Below, in pieces: positions 28,301 through 39,212 of a stretch of 64,000 nt of DNA; the stretch's first letter is position 1; each line of letters starts with the position of its first letter. The DNA is taken from positions 1,707,501 through 1,771,500 of the forward strand of contig NC_092612.1 of the NCBI RefSeq assembly GCF_047663525.1, written 5' to 3'. This stretch comes from Anas platyrhynchos. Taxonomy: Eukaryota > Chordata > Aves > Anseriformes > Anatidae. The notes beneath the pieces are model-generated. The model did not search any database. It was given only the letters and a program-made list of their open reading frames with translations, and was not told the origin of the DNA. The translations under genes were made by a program, and so were the position numbers.

Positions 28301-28686
28301 GCTGGGAGTTGTAGTCCCCGCTCGAGCCGCCCTCACTCTGCTGCGCGGCCTGGGGGTATGGGGGCGGCGCGGGGGCTGCTGGGAGTTGTAGTCCGGAGGG
28401 GGGGGGGTGGGCACGAGGCACGGGGAGGGGAGAGCGGAGCCCGCTGGGCCTCGACGGGGAGGCCTCGAGGGGGAGGCCCCGAGGCCTTTTCTCCCCGCTC
28501 GGCCTCACCACGCGGCCTCCAGGCGGCCCCCGGCCTCCCCGCGCAGCCGCCATGTCAGCTCCTTCCCCCCCTCCCATCCCCACCTCCCGCCCTTACTCGC
28601 GGACTCCATCTCCCATGATGCCCCGCGGCGGGGCCCGCTGGGAAGCGGGCGGTGGGCGGCGCGCGGGGCCTGCTGGGAGTTGTAGT
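28301..28686 (+). promoter_or_regulatory. Three ZNF143/Staf-type motifs at the PRCC promoter
   Basis: GCTGGGAGTTGTAGT occurs at 28301-28315, 28378-28392 and 28672-28686, 250-640 bp upstream of the PRCC start codon, in CpG-rich DNA with GATGGCGGCGG nearby. These are the same sites, in the same orientation on the plus strand, as at MRPL24. Confidence 0.85.
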
Positions 28687-28936
28687 TCGGCGGCCGGGCA
28701 ACGGCGGCGGCAGAGGCGGAGGGGAAGAAGGAGGAGGAGGGGGGGGGGGGATCGAGCGCGGCCGGCGGCCATTATCTGCGAGCGCTGAGGCCGCGGAGGC
28801 TGCTGCGGGGCCGGGGGGGGGTCTCCATGGGGGCTTAACCTCGCCCCCCCCTTCCCTCGTTCGTCCCCGGTAGGCCGCGGCCTAGGCGGGCGGGGCGGAT
28901 CCCCGGCCTCGCGTAGCGCCTGGCCGGGGGGGGGCC

Positions 28937-31900
28937 ATGTCCCTGGTGGCCTACGCCAGCAGCGAGGAGGACAGCGACGCGGAGGGGGCCGCGGGGGAGG
29001 AGGAGGAGGAGGAGGAGGAAGGGGATGAAGATGATGATGATGAGGGGGGGGGGGAGGAGGCCGCCGCCCTGCCTCGGCCTCGGGGCCTTTTCGCCGCTTT
29101 GCCCCCCCCCAAAACCTCCCGGCCCCCTCCTGGCGGCTTCCCCCCCCCCTCCTCCTCCTCCCCTTCCCCTCCTCCTCCTCCTCCGCCGCCTCCTCCTCTC
29201 CTCACGGCCCCCCCGGGGCCCCTCAAGGCCTTTGGGACCCCCTCGGCCTCTTCATCTGGGGGGCCCGAGGAGCAGCGACCCAGGCCCGGGGGGCGGCTGC
29301 TGCTGCTGCCCCCCCCCAGGAACACCCCCCACGGGGTTGGGGGGGATCTGAGCCTCCCCAGGGCCAAGAAGAGGACGGAGCCGGTGAGGATCGTGGTGCC
29401 CGAGCTGCAGGAGGGAGATGTGAGTATGGAGCCGGCCCCCCCCCCATTGTGGTGGTGGGGGTGGCAGGGAGCCCTGGGCCAGCTGCCGGCCCTGATCCTA
29501 AAGCTCTTTGGGGAGTTAAACTGGAGCAAAAACCTTATTTACTGCAGCAAAAACCTTATTTACTGGAGCAAAAACCTTATTTACAACCACAATGCCCCCA
29601 AACCCTGATCATTTGCACCCCGCTTTATCCCCCACGCTTTGCAGCCGCGGGGCCGGGCTTGGGGTGTCCCCAAAATCCGCTCCAGGTGTCCTCCAGACCT
29701 CGAGGGAATCGTTTCTCTCTCCCCTTTTCCTTCTTTTTTTTAGGGTTGCCCCGTGTTTTATGGGGTTCCGCAGCACCCACACCCAGTGGAGCCCCCATTT
29801 CCCTTTTCCCCTTTTATTTTTCTGTCTGTGTCCCCGCTGAGCGCCACAACCACGCTGGGACCTGGCAGCGACGCGGCTCTTCCCATCCCACGGCCCACGT
29901 GGGACTTTGTCCGTCTGCCCTGCTGGGGTTGTGGATTTAGGGTCGGCGTTTTGGGGACACGGGGGAGCTGCCCCCATCGCTCGGGGTGGCACCTCTGGCT
30001 TTACAGGGGCAAGAAGGGGTGAGAGGGACTCCCTCCCCCTCTTTTCCCCACCCCTTAGCTCTGACAGAAGCGCTGCAGGTCCTCGTGGTGGCGAAGAGAA
30101 ACACCTTCAAAACCCCAAATTCCCCAAATCCCGCTGCCTTCCTCGCCCCATCCTCCTCCTCCTGCTTTTTAGGTTGCCCCTTCGGGGCGGTTCCTGGGCT
30201 GGCTCCTGTCTCCGAATGGCAGCCACGAGGTTTGCCTGCGGCTCCCGACTCTTTTCTTTACGCGTGGCCTCCTTCCTGGGCCTGTTCTATAATTCAGGCA
30301 GCGAGCTGGCAGAGCTCCTCGGTTCCTGTAATCCCTGCAAAGTGCTCTGCCGAGCCAGAAAATGATCGAGGCTGCTCAGCACTAAAAAAAAACACCTTGA
30401 AAATTCAGGAATTTGGTTTACAAATCCCCTTTTTGCTCCCCAATTTGGATAACCGAGCTCAGGCTGGAGCTCAGCCTTTAATTCTTGCTCCGAGGAGGCT
30501 GCACGAGGTGATGCTGCAAATCTTTTTTCTTTTTTTGCTAAAAAAAAAAAAAAAAAGAAAAGCTTTGCAAAGCTTTTTTCTTTTTTTTCCCCCCCCTTGT
30601 TTTATTTTTTGCCCCTGCCCTGACCACAGCAGACGCAGCTGCCTCTAAATAACACCAGGTCTCGTGGCTGTGTGTGCTGTGGGCAGCACATTTACCTTTT
30701 TTCTCTCTTTTTCTGCCTCCGATGCCTCAGCAGGAGCGTGGTGGCGCCTGACCACAGCCCCGCTGTTGCTTTTTAGCCACGTTCCTCACAGCTCCTGAGC
30801 CCAGAGCCGTGCTGCTGCGACTCTCTGCTCTTCAAAGCAAAAACTGACAAGCTGTTAATGGCTGAAAGTTGTTTTTTTTGACATCTCAGGTTGTGCTAAG
30901 CTCTGTTTCTCTTTCTCAGTCAGATTCGGAGGAAGATGAACCAGCAAGGAAGAAAAATACCCCCCAGGTGAGTGCCGGGGACGCTGGGTTCAGTGAATTT
31001 CTCAGGAAATAAGCACTCGGCTGAGCATCTCGGGCTTCCTCCTTTATAAATTAGTCACTCTGATTAGTGCAGAGCAGTCTGGGGATAAAATTCCTGGGGT
31101 GGCAAGGCCGTTTTGGGGGAAATTTCCTAAATGCAGGTGTCAGATGAAGGATGCCTTCACCTGGGGAGCGGGCAGATAGCGGCAAGCCCTGCTTTTCCTT
31201 TCAAGCCCTGCTGCTGGAAGTTGTGCTGAGCCGTTAACGTCGTTAGGAGCGGGGGGATAATTAGCAGGGAGTCGTTTGAGTGGAACGGTGTCGCTCACCT
31301 CTGATTTCTGTCATCCCTTCGCCCCGTGTGGGGCTCAGCAGGGGCGCGGCGAGGGCTCCGGCTTGTCCGCTCTGCTTCCTCAGCCCAAGAACTTGACGGT
31401 GAAAGAGCCCAACCGGTTACTTGTGCCCCACGCCGTCTCGAGGAAAGCACCCGACAGCGCCAGCGAGGCAAAACCCGCCAAGACCCCCTCCTCCTCCTCC
31501 TCCTCCTCCTCCAAACCCAAACCTCCGTCCAAGCCGGCGGTGCCCACCACTCCCTCCCCCTCTGCCATCAAAGCCGCCGCCAAGAGCGCTGCCCTGCAGG
31601 TAACCAAGCAGATCACGCAGGAGGAGGACGACAGCGACGACGAGCTCGAGCCAGAGAACTACTTCTCCTTGTCTGACAGGAGCCAGCCCGGCCTCGTGGC
31701 CTCCGAGCCCTACTCGTACCCCGGCGCGGCGCTGGCGGAGGAGCCGCCGCCCGGGACGGAGCCCGAGCCTCAATTCCAGGACGCTGCTGCCAACGCCCCG
31801 CTGGAATTCAAGACGGGCGCGGGTTCCAGCGGTGCTCAGCACGGCTGGCTGCCCAAAGCTGGGGAGGAGTACAGCAGCCAGCCCTACGGCCACTTCCCTG

Positions 31901-34378
31901 CTTATGGGGACGCTGGCGTGCCGGGGGCTTATTACCAGGTGGGTTAATTGCCCCTCGGGGGGAGCTGGATGGGGCTTTTGTGGGGTTTTTGGGGTTTTTG
32001 GGGTTCTCCCCCAGCTGAGCTCGCAGGGATGAGGAGCGGGGATCCGCAGCACTTAGAGCAGGGCTCCTCTGGCAGCGCAGCCACGGATGCTCTTTGCTGG
32101 ATAAATGTTTAATGGGCGTGCTGGCGTTAAAATGCCCCCGGCAGAGCTGCCCCTGCTGCTGGCTGGGTGCAGAACCCGGGCCGATGGCTGCAGCCAGCTG
32201 GTTTCGAGCAATTCAGCAGGGCCTTTGCTCTGACAAAATAAAAAAAAAAACAGGAATGAGAAGCAACGACCGCCTCTGCCACGGGAGGAGGCACACGTGT
32301 AACGTGCTGCCCTCCCCAGAGCATGCACAAAATCCTCGCTGAGAAGCCAGCAGCTCATCGGGGAGGGGGAACGAGGCTTGGGGCTGCCTCTCAGAGCCCC
32401 CCGTGGGTGCTGTGCTCCGGGATCAGTCTCGTTTTTGCTGTGGTGACCGACTGCTTTCCCTCTGCCGACAGGATTATTACAGCAGCGGCTACTACCAGGA
32501 GGCAGAAGCAGCCCAGGGCGCGCCGCAGGAGATGAGCACCGACTCCTCCTTCCTCGACGACGAAGCGGTTGGCATTTTGCTCTCTATCCCCCCGAGGAGT
32601 TTGTGTTTAAGCTCTGTTAGGATTGTAGGACCTGAAGGATCCCGGTCCTGAGCTGTGCTCCGTGCCTGGCCGGACCCCATCACTGCTCCGTGGGGTTTAG
32701 GGGTGTGTTGTGGGCACTCTGAGCCCCTCCAGCACTGCGTGGGGCTGCTGCAGGTGGATTTCCTTGCTTTCTAAGCTGGTGACTTTGTTATTTCCACCTA
32801 GCCCAGTGCTCTTCTCACTGGGGATGTGTAGGGCAGCCGAGGTGTGAGGAGCTGCGTTCAGGTACCTTCGTGGTTCCTCTAGCGCAGCCGTGGACTCCCC
32901 ACAGCCTTCAAACCCTCAAGAACTCGAGCTCAGAAACCCATTTAAGAGAAAAAAAAACACAAACAGCACGCCACCTCTCATTGTTGATCTAATCTAGAAG
33001 CTGCCAGCCCCGGTAGCAGAAGCAGTGAGTGCTGCAGAAGACAGCCCGTCTGCTGCTCGCTTCCTCTGAGGGGCCTCTGCGCTTTTGAGGTGGATTTGAG
33101 CGAGGCAGGGTCTGTCTGGCAGCAGCCTGAGGTGCTCCTCTTGCACTAAAACAAGGGGCTTGAGAGGCTGAGGGGCTTCTCCTGAGCACGAGTCAAAGCC
33201 AGGGTCAACGTTTTCCATTCTGCATGGAAAAATGGGGTTATAACCTTGAGGTTGAATAGTTCAGGAGAGTTCTGCTTTGTTACAGATCAGAACATCTTAG
33301 AGAAAAAATCCCTCCTTGGGAAAATGCGTGGTGATGGGACCTGCCCCATGCTCAGGGAGCAGAGGGTTGGGCTCCAGCTACCTCCGCTTGCTTTGGGTTG
33401 TTTTTGGTGGCGGTGACGTGTGTTTAACTTCAATTTTTTCTGTTCTTCTTTCAGTTCAAACGCCTGCAAGGGAAGCGAAATCGGGGGAGAGAAGAGATCA
33501 ACTTTGTGGATATCAAGGGTGACGACCAGCTGAGTGGAGCCCAGCAGTGGTTGACCAAATCCTTAACAGAGGAGAAAACCATGAAATCATTCAGCAAGGT
33601 GCGGGAAGAGAGGCAGAAGTGCTGCCTGGGCTTTTGGGGATCTTTTTTGGTTCCTGTTTTGGCCACAGCCGGAGCTGTATTGGGCTCTGTGCGGTCAGCA
33701 GAGTGGGGAGGGATGGGGGAGCCTCGTCTTGTGAGCTGTGTAAATAATTCAGGGAACTGCAGGGCTTCCCAAAGCCCTGAATGTGAAACCAAAACCTGAA
33801 GTGCCTCCGTGCAGGCTCTCGTCTCGTGTCGGTGCCTCCCCAGGCTCAGGTTCTTTGCTCTTGCTTTCTAGAAAAAAGGAGACCAGCCCACGGGGCAGCA
33901 GAGGAGGAAACACCAGATCACCTACCTGATCCACCAGGTGAGCGGCCTGGGAACCGACGGGGACAGAATTAGGGGGCTGGGGACGTGCTGCGGGTCCGAG
34001 CTGAGCGCCTGCCTGCTTTTTTTTTTGCTTTGCTTCACCTTCCCCCTTCCCCTCCCTGCCTGGGCGCATGCGCGGCCGCGTTCGGTTACGAGACTCCTTC
34101 CTTCCTGCCTTCACTCCGCACGGCAGCCCAGAGCCTCCCTCAAAAGCAGCTGCATTTCAGCACGGCCGGGCTGGATTCGTGCTGCTCAGGATGATTTTTG
34201 CTGGCTCCTGGAAGCAGCAGGGGCAGCGCCGCTGAGTCAGCGCGCGGCGCCTCGCTGCTAACCCGCTGCTAACCCTGCTCCCTTTCTGCAGGCCAAGGAG
34301 AGAGAACTGGAACTGAAAAACACGTGGTCCGAAAACAAGCTCAGCCGACGGCAGACTCAAGCCAAGTACGGATTTTAA
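28937..34378 (+). CDS. PRCC: Proline-rich mitotic checkpoint control factor PRCC
   Basis: PRCC is a nuclear proline-rich protein linked to splicing factors and the mitotic checkpoint, and is the partner of TFE3 in renal carcinoma fusions. Seven coding exons join in phase: 28937-29419, 30920-30967, 31339-31938, 32472-32567, 33455-33598, 33872-33937 and 34292-34378. They give 507 aa (human 491). The start MSLVAYASSEEDSD is the family N-terminus, followed by acidic and proline-rich low-complexity regions. The conserved parts are LSALLPQPKNLTVKEPNRLL, SPSAIKAAAKSAALQVTKQI, DDQLSGAQQW, SLTEEKTMKSFSK and the C-terminus RRQTQAKYGF. Exon 3 encodes a serine run from a TCC repeat. The exon 4 donor is GTTGGC, a weak site but at the expected codon. 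Confidence 0.96.
29522..29588. repeat. Three copies of a 22-bp unit in PRCC intron 1
   Basis: GAGCAAAAACCTTATTTACT and two near-identical copies lie head to tail shortly after exon 1. Confidence 0.85.
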
Positions 34379-34708
34379 CGCCTCCAGCCCCACTTTTTGG
34401 CTGCTGGCCCGGGTGACCCACGGTGCCAGACCTTCGCAGACCGCCCAGGCCGTGCAGGACGCTGTCCGCTGGGGGCAGGAGGAAGAAGGTTGAAGGCAAA
34501 CCATTCCCAAAACTCCACCTGGAACCTTTCCCCTCGTCCTCACAAGCAGCACCGTGGAAGGTTGGCCCCGGCTCTGTTGGGTGCAGCTGGCGGCAGCCCC
34601 GAGGCGGCTGCGGGGACCTGGTGCGAGGCTCGGAGCTCTGGTCCTGGAGGTGCAGGGGCTGCGCCTCCTCCGAAGCAGCCTCGCCGCTGGAACCCGAGGC
34701 AGAGTCTC

Positions 34709-34714
34709 AATAAA
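34709..34714 (+). terminator. Poly(A) signal for PRCC
   Basis: AATAAA 330 bases past the PRCC stop. Further plus-strand AATAAA hexamers at about 35773 and 35852 could give longer 3' UTRs. Confidence 0.7.
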
Positions 34715-34719
34715 CTTCC

Positions 34720-36932
34720 ATTGCCCGCTCTGCTCCTTTTTTTTTGGGCTCGCTGTGCGTTGAGAGTGTAATTTTTCTTCCTGGAGGGCGCCGAGTTTCG
34801 AGAGCAAGCCTGGTTTTTGTGTTTTTTTTGTTTTGTTTTTATTTTTTGTCATTTGATTTGAACCATCCTCGTGGCTGTTTAATTTTGTCTGAGTAAATCC
34901 CATGCTCCTCTCGTGGGTGATTTATTCTCTGTGTGTGTCTGTGTGGCTGAGTTTGTGTTTTTTGGGCTTGGCTGCACCGACCTGGCTGTCCCACCGCGTG
35001 CTGGGAGGAAGCTCACGTTCCTGCTGCAGAGGAGAAGCAGAGACAGCTCGGAGCCCGGACCAGAAGTGAAAAGTGGAAGATGCAGCGAGCAGCGCGGATC
35101 TCCGCCAGCTCCAGACAGCTTTTGGCTGTCCGTGCTTGGTGTGTGTGTGTCATTTTGTCATTTCCTTTTTTTTTCTTTCCCCTTTTTTCTCCTCCCCCTG
35201 ACCCAAGGCCTCCAGTGCTGTACCGAGCCGCTCTCCACGCTTCTTGAACCGACTGGCAGGGAGCTCTGAGCGAGGCAGCGTTTCCTGCAGCAGGCACAGC
35301 CGAAAGCTGCCTCCTGTACATTTATTTTTCAGCTCTTCAGCTCGTTTGTATCAATTCCCTTCCCCCTAAAGGCCTCGTATCTGATTAAGTGTTACCCCGA
35401 CCCCGCTGGCTGGGAAGAGGAGAGCGTGGCCAGCCCGAACTTTTTAAAACAAAATCTTTAATTTAAGGTATTGGAGCTCGGTGGAATGACTGCAAATCGT
35501 GCAGCCGTGCCCAAATCTCTTTGGCCTCTGGTTTTGTTGTGCACCAGAGCGTGCGGGGCGGTTAAATATTTGTTATTCCACTTAGAAGAATTCCAGCAGC
35601 TTGTTTTTTTTTTTTCCCCTCCCACGTTACCTGTTAAAAACAAGCAAACAAAAACCGAACCCCGCTGAGCGAATTCTTTTCTTAGGCTGTTTGCAGATGA
35701 CCCCGATTTCTAGTTTAGCTCCCTGGATGTTTTAGGACTTTGCAGAGCCCCTTTGGAGTATCTGAACGAGCGGAATAAAGTTCCTGTCCGGTAATTTATT
35801 CGTTTCTTCTCTGTACACCGAAAATCCTCTGCAAAGAGATTTGATAAAGGAATAAACTTTGAACTGAACCGACCCCCGCCTGTTTCCAGCACGGGGGGCT
35901 CGAGGCGGTGCTTCCCCAGGTGTTTTGGGGCAGAACTGGTCCAAAACCGCTCATTTTGGTGCCTTTGCCAAACGCGGTGGTCCTGAGCAGCAGCTCCGTG
36001 GCTTTTGCTCTCTGCTCTGTTATTTTTTTTGGTAAAAAATCCAGGTTTCGCCCACCTTGTCCTGGTGGCCTGGGGGCGAGGGCAGCTCGCAGAGACTCGA
36101 ATTTTTCCCGTTTCCTCGTGTAATTGCCCATTTTTAACACCAGAGGGGAGCTGCGCGGAGGGCGATGGCAGCGGCCGCCTCTTGCTCTGCTTTCGGCCGG
36201 GCGACAGCAACCGAGGAAAGGCTCCGGGGGGGGGGAAAACAGCGGCGATTTTCCCAGAGGTAACCCCCGGCCTCCCTTCCCCTCATCACTTTGAGGCTCC
36301 AACACGTCCGAGCTCGGGTTTTTGCCTCCCTTGTGCCCGCACCAGGACCCCGCTGGAGCCCCGCAGCCGCTGGCACCGCGGCCAGGGCGAGGAGCTCGGG
36401 GTTCAGGGGGTGCAGGGAACACCACGGGGCAGCTCTGGGTTTTGTGGCTTTTTTTTTCTGTCTTTTCGTGGCTTTTTTCCTGGCTTTTTGTGGCTTTTTT
36501 TTGTGTCTTTTTGTGGCTGAGCCTGGAGACACCTGCGGGCAGTTTTGGCCTCGCGGCACCTCTCCGGCTCGCGGCCAGCTCGGTGTCAGGCTCCGGAGGC
36601 AGCAGCCCTGCTTGGAAGCCGCCTGTTTTTCCTAGAGCAGCCTCCTCCTCCTCCGCCCTGCTTCTATTCCGAGCCTCCTCCTTCTGCGAAGATGAATTCG
36701 GCGCCTCCTTCCTGCCCCCTCGGAGCCCTCTCGCTCCCGTGGGAAGGGCGCTCGGATCCCGTTGCGGAGCCCTCGGGTGCTGCCCATGGGTTTGGGGCTG
36801 CCGAGGGGCCGGTTTCTGCTTTGGGGGGGCTGCTCCTTCCGTGGGGCTGTGCCCCACAACCAGGGGCTCGTTGGGGTGCAGAGGAGGGGGATGTGTTTTG
36901 GGCAGGCGGTTGAGGTTTTTCCCGTGGACCTT
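34720..36932. other. Convergent intergenic region between PRCC and SH2D2A
   Basis: The 3' ends of PRCC (plus) and SH2D2A (minus) face each other here, so this DNA probably holds both 3' UTRs. It has lower GC content than its surroundings. A TTTTTGTGGCT short repeat lies at about 36440-36515. No coding sequence was recognised. Confidence 0.5.
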
Positions 36933-39197
36933 TCAGGGTCGCTCCTCTCCGGAAAGCTGCTCGTAAATGTTCTCCTGCCCCTCCTGCCCCGGGGGGGCTG
37001 CAGTTCTCGTGGCGCTGCTCTTCCTCTGCCCGTAAATGGGGTCGTCAAACTCCATGGAGGGGTTCCTTGGGGTCTGGGGGTGGGACGGGGAGGGAAAACC
37101 CCCCTGAGATGGTGCCTTAGCCTTAGCCAGAGAGCCCGGCACCGCGCCACCGCACCTGGAGCTTGGCTCCCAGCACCTCGGTGGTGGGACGAGGGGGGGG
37201 ACACGCACCTCCAGGGGTGGGCTGGGGGCTCCTCTCAGCCCCCCACCCACGCTGGGGGCCGCTGGGGGCTGCCTCCTCCTGGAAGCTTGGCTGGAGAAGC
37301 TGCGGAACAGGCGGCGGTGCGCAGGCTTGGTGGGCGCCCTTGCCTTGGGGGGGGGCAGCGTGGAGAGGGGACCCCGCGCCCCCCTGGGGAGCAGGGGGGG
37401 CAGCTCCCTCTGGGCTGGGGCCACCTCGGAGTAGACGTTCTCCTCGGGGGGGGGCTCGCAGCCCCGGCCCATGGCGTAGAAGGGGATGGGCTCCTCCGGC
37501 TCCGTGCGCTCGCGGGGCTCGGCGTAGGTGTGGAAGCGCACGAGCTGCTGGTACTTGGCCTCGGGGGGCTCGGGGGGGACGGCTTCACGCTGGCTGGAGG
37601 GACCCTCGGGGGCTGCCCCTCCGCTCCCAGCCCGGATTAGTAGCCCCTGGGGGGCTGACGAGGAGCCCACCTTGGCCGGGAGCGGCGGAGGGGTGCTGGG
37701 AGCCTGGGGGAGAGGGAAAAAAGGAGCGAAAAGGAAGGCTGGGGGCAGCCCGGGGGGGCTGTGCCGTCCCCACCCCAACACCATCCCCATGGATCGGAGC
37801 CGTCCTCGCCCCAACCACATCCCTGCACCCTGCAGCTGCTCTGGAAGCGCCCCCGTCCCCCCCCCAGCCTTGCCTTTACCTCCCCGGAGCCCCCATCGGT
37901 GCCGTCCGTGGCCACCTGCCTGGCTCCTGGTGGCCCCTTGGCCACGGTGCTGTATGCTGGGGTCGCTGGCGATGGGGAGGTGCTGCTGGGGGGCTGCACC
38001 CCCCCGGGGGGCTTCTCCTGCTGCGGTGAGAGGATTGGGGTGAGCACAGGGCAGGGCGCAGACCGGGGGGCACCAAGCCCAGGTTTGGTTTTACCTGGTT
38101 GCCCCGTGGCCTCGGCACCCCTCGAGAAGCAGGAACGCCTCCGCGGGCGGCGGGGGGCTAACGAAGGGGGTTAATTACAGCAATAAAAGGGAGGGGGGGG
38201 GGAGATCCTCAGATCCTCACCCGTGGGCACGGCACGGTCAGGAGCTCTCGGTAGGGCGCGATGGGGGCGGTGGCATGGTGCCGCAGCAGCGCGCCCAGCT
38301 CGGCGTGGGCGCTGCACTCCCCCAGGATCACGTAGCGCCCGTCGGGCAGCTGGTCCAGCACAAAGTGCCTGCAGCGCTCCCTGCCCCTGCGGGGACGGGG
38401 ACGGGGGGGGGGGTTAACAGCGGCGAAACGAGGGGCCGAGCCCCCCCGGCTGGGGTCCCTCACCTGTAGGACAGGACGAAGCCCACGGTGCTCTCGCTGA
38501 AGCGCACCAAGAAGCAGCCCGGCGGCCGGTCCCGCAGCAGCAGCTCCGTGTCCCTGCGGGGTGGGGTGGGTGAAGGAAGCTCCCCCATCCCCCTGTGCCC
38601 CCCCCTTACGTTGCGGGGTCGCCCCCCTGCTCACCTGCGGCTGAGGAAGCCGTGGAACCAGGCTGGGAGCTCGCCCTCGGCTCCCAACCTCCCCGCCTGC
38701 GTCTGCTCGAACCACAGCCTGGTGCGCGCCCAAAGGGCCACCAGCTCCGGCTGCGCACCCCCCCCGGCCGGGGGCCACCCCGGCAGCGCCTGGGAGGAAG
38801 CAAAAAGGGGCTGGGGCTCGGGGGATGCGGGGCAGAGGGTGCCTGAGGATGCCCTGCTGCCCCCCCCGGGGTGGTGGGTGGCTGGTGCCAGCCCCCCAGT
38901 CCCAGTCCCCAGCCGTGGGGGGAGTGGGATGGGATTGGGGCCGGGTCGCTGCGCGGTGCTGGACGGTCCCTGCGGGGCTTTTGGGGTGGGGGCACGGTAC
39001 CTGCGGGTGGCTGAGAGTGCTGGGGTGGGGAGCTGGGGGGCCGGACCCTTCACTGCCCCTCGTCCTACCCTGCCCTGAGCATCTGGGGGCTGCTCCGGGG
39101 GCTGCTCCGCTCTCGGGGCTGCGCCAGGCCCCGGCTGGGCGCTGGCTGCGTTGTCCTCGGGTCTGAAGGTGACGAAGAGGGGACGCTCGTGGTCCAT
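36933..39197 (-). CDS. SH2D2A: SH2 domain-containing adaptor TSAd
   Basis: TSAd is a cytosolic SH2 adaptor in T cells and endothelium that binds LCK and VEGFR2. Coding exons in phase are 39197-39069, 38789-38635, 38553-38464, 38386-38221, 38157-38095, 38020-37880, 37703-37209 and 37073-36933, giving about 459 aa (human 389). The SH2 domain begins at PAWFHGFLSRR (about residue 86), with the phosphotyrosine-binding Arg112 in FLVRFSES, then CRHFVLDQLPDGRYVILGE. The tail is proline-rich and carries tyrosine motifs NVYSEV, PIYGQR and NIYEQL, plus PIPFYAMGRG, which matches the human PIAFYAMGRG. The start at 39197 follows an acceptor, so an upstream 5' exon is likely, perhaps near the CpG-rich DNA at 40.2-40.4 kb. 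Exons 5 and 6 are less conserved and rest on splice sites and phase. Confidence 0.9.
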
Positions 39198-39212
39198 GGG
39201 GCCGCCGGTCCC

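Noticed and set aside
32870-33230. Possible old interspersed repeat in PRCC intron 4
   Set aside because: No recognisable SINE, LINE or LTR motif, tail or flanking duplication could be supported by eye.
36430-36520. TTTTTGTGGCT short repeat considered as a retroelement tail
   Set aside because: Simple T-rich tandem repeat without an adjoining element body or target-site duplication.
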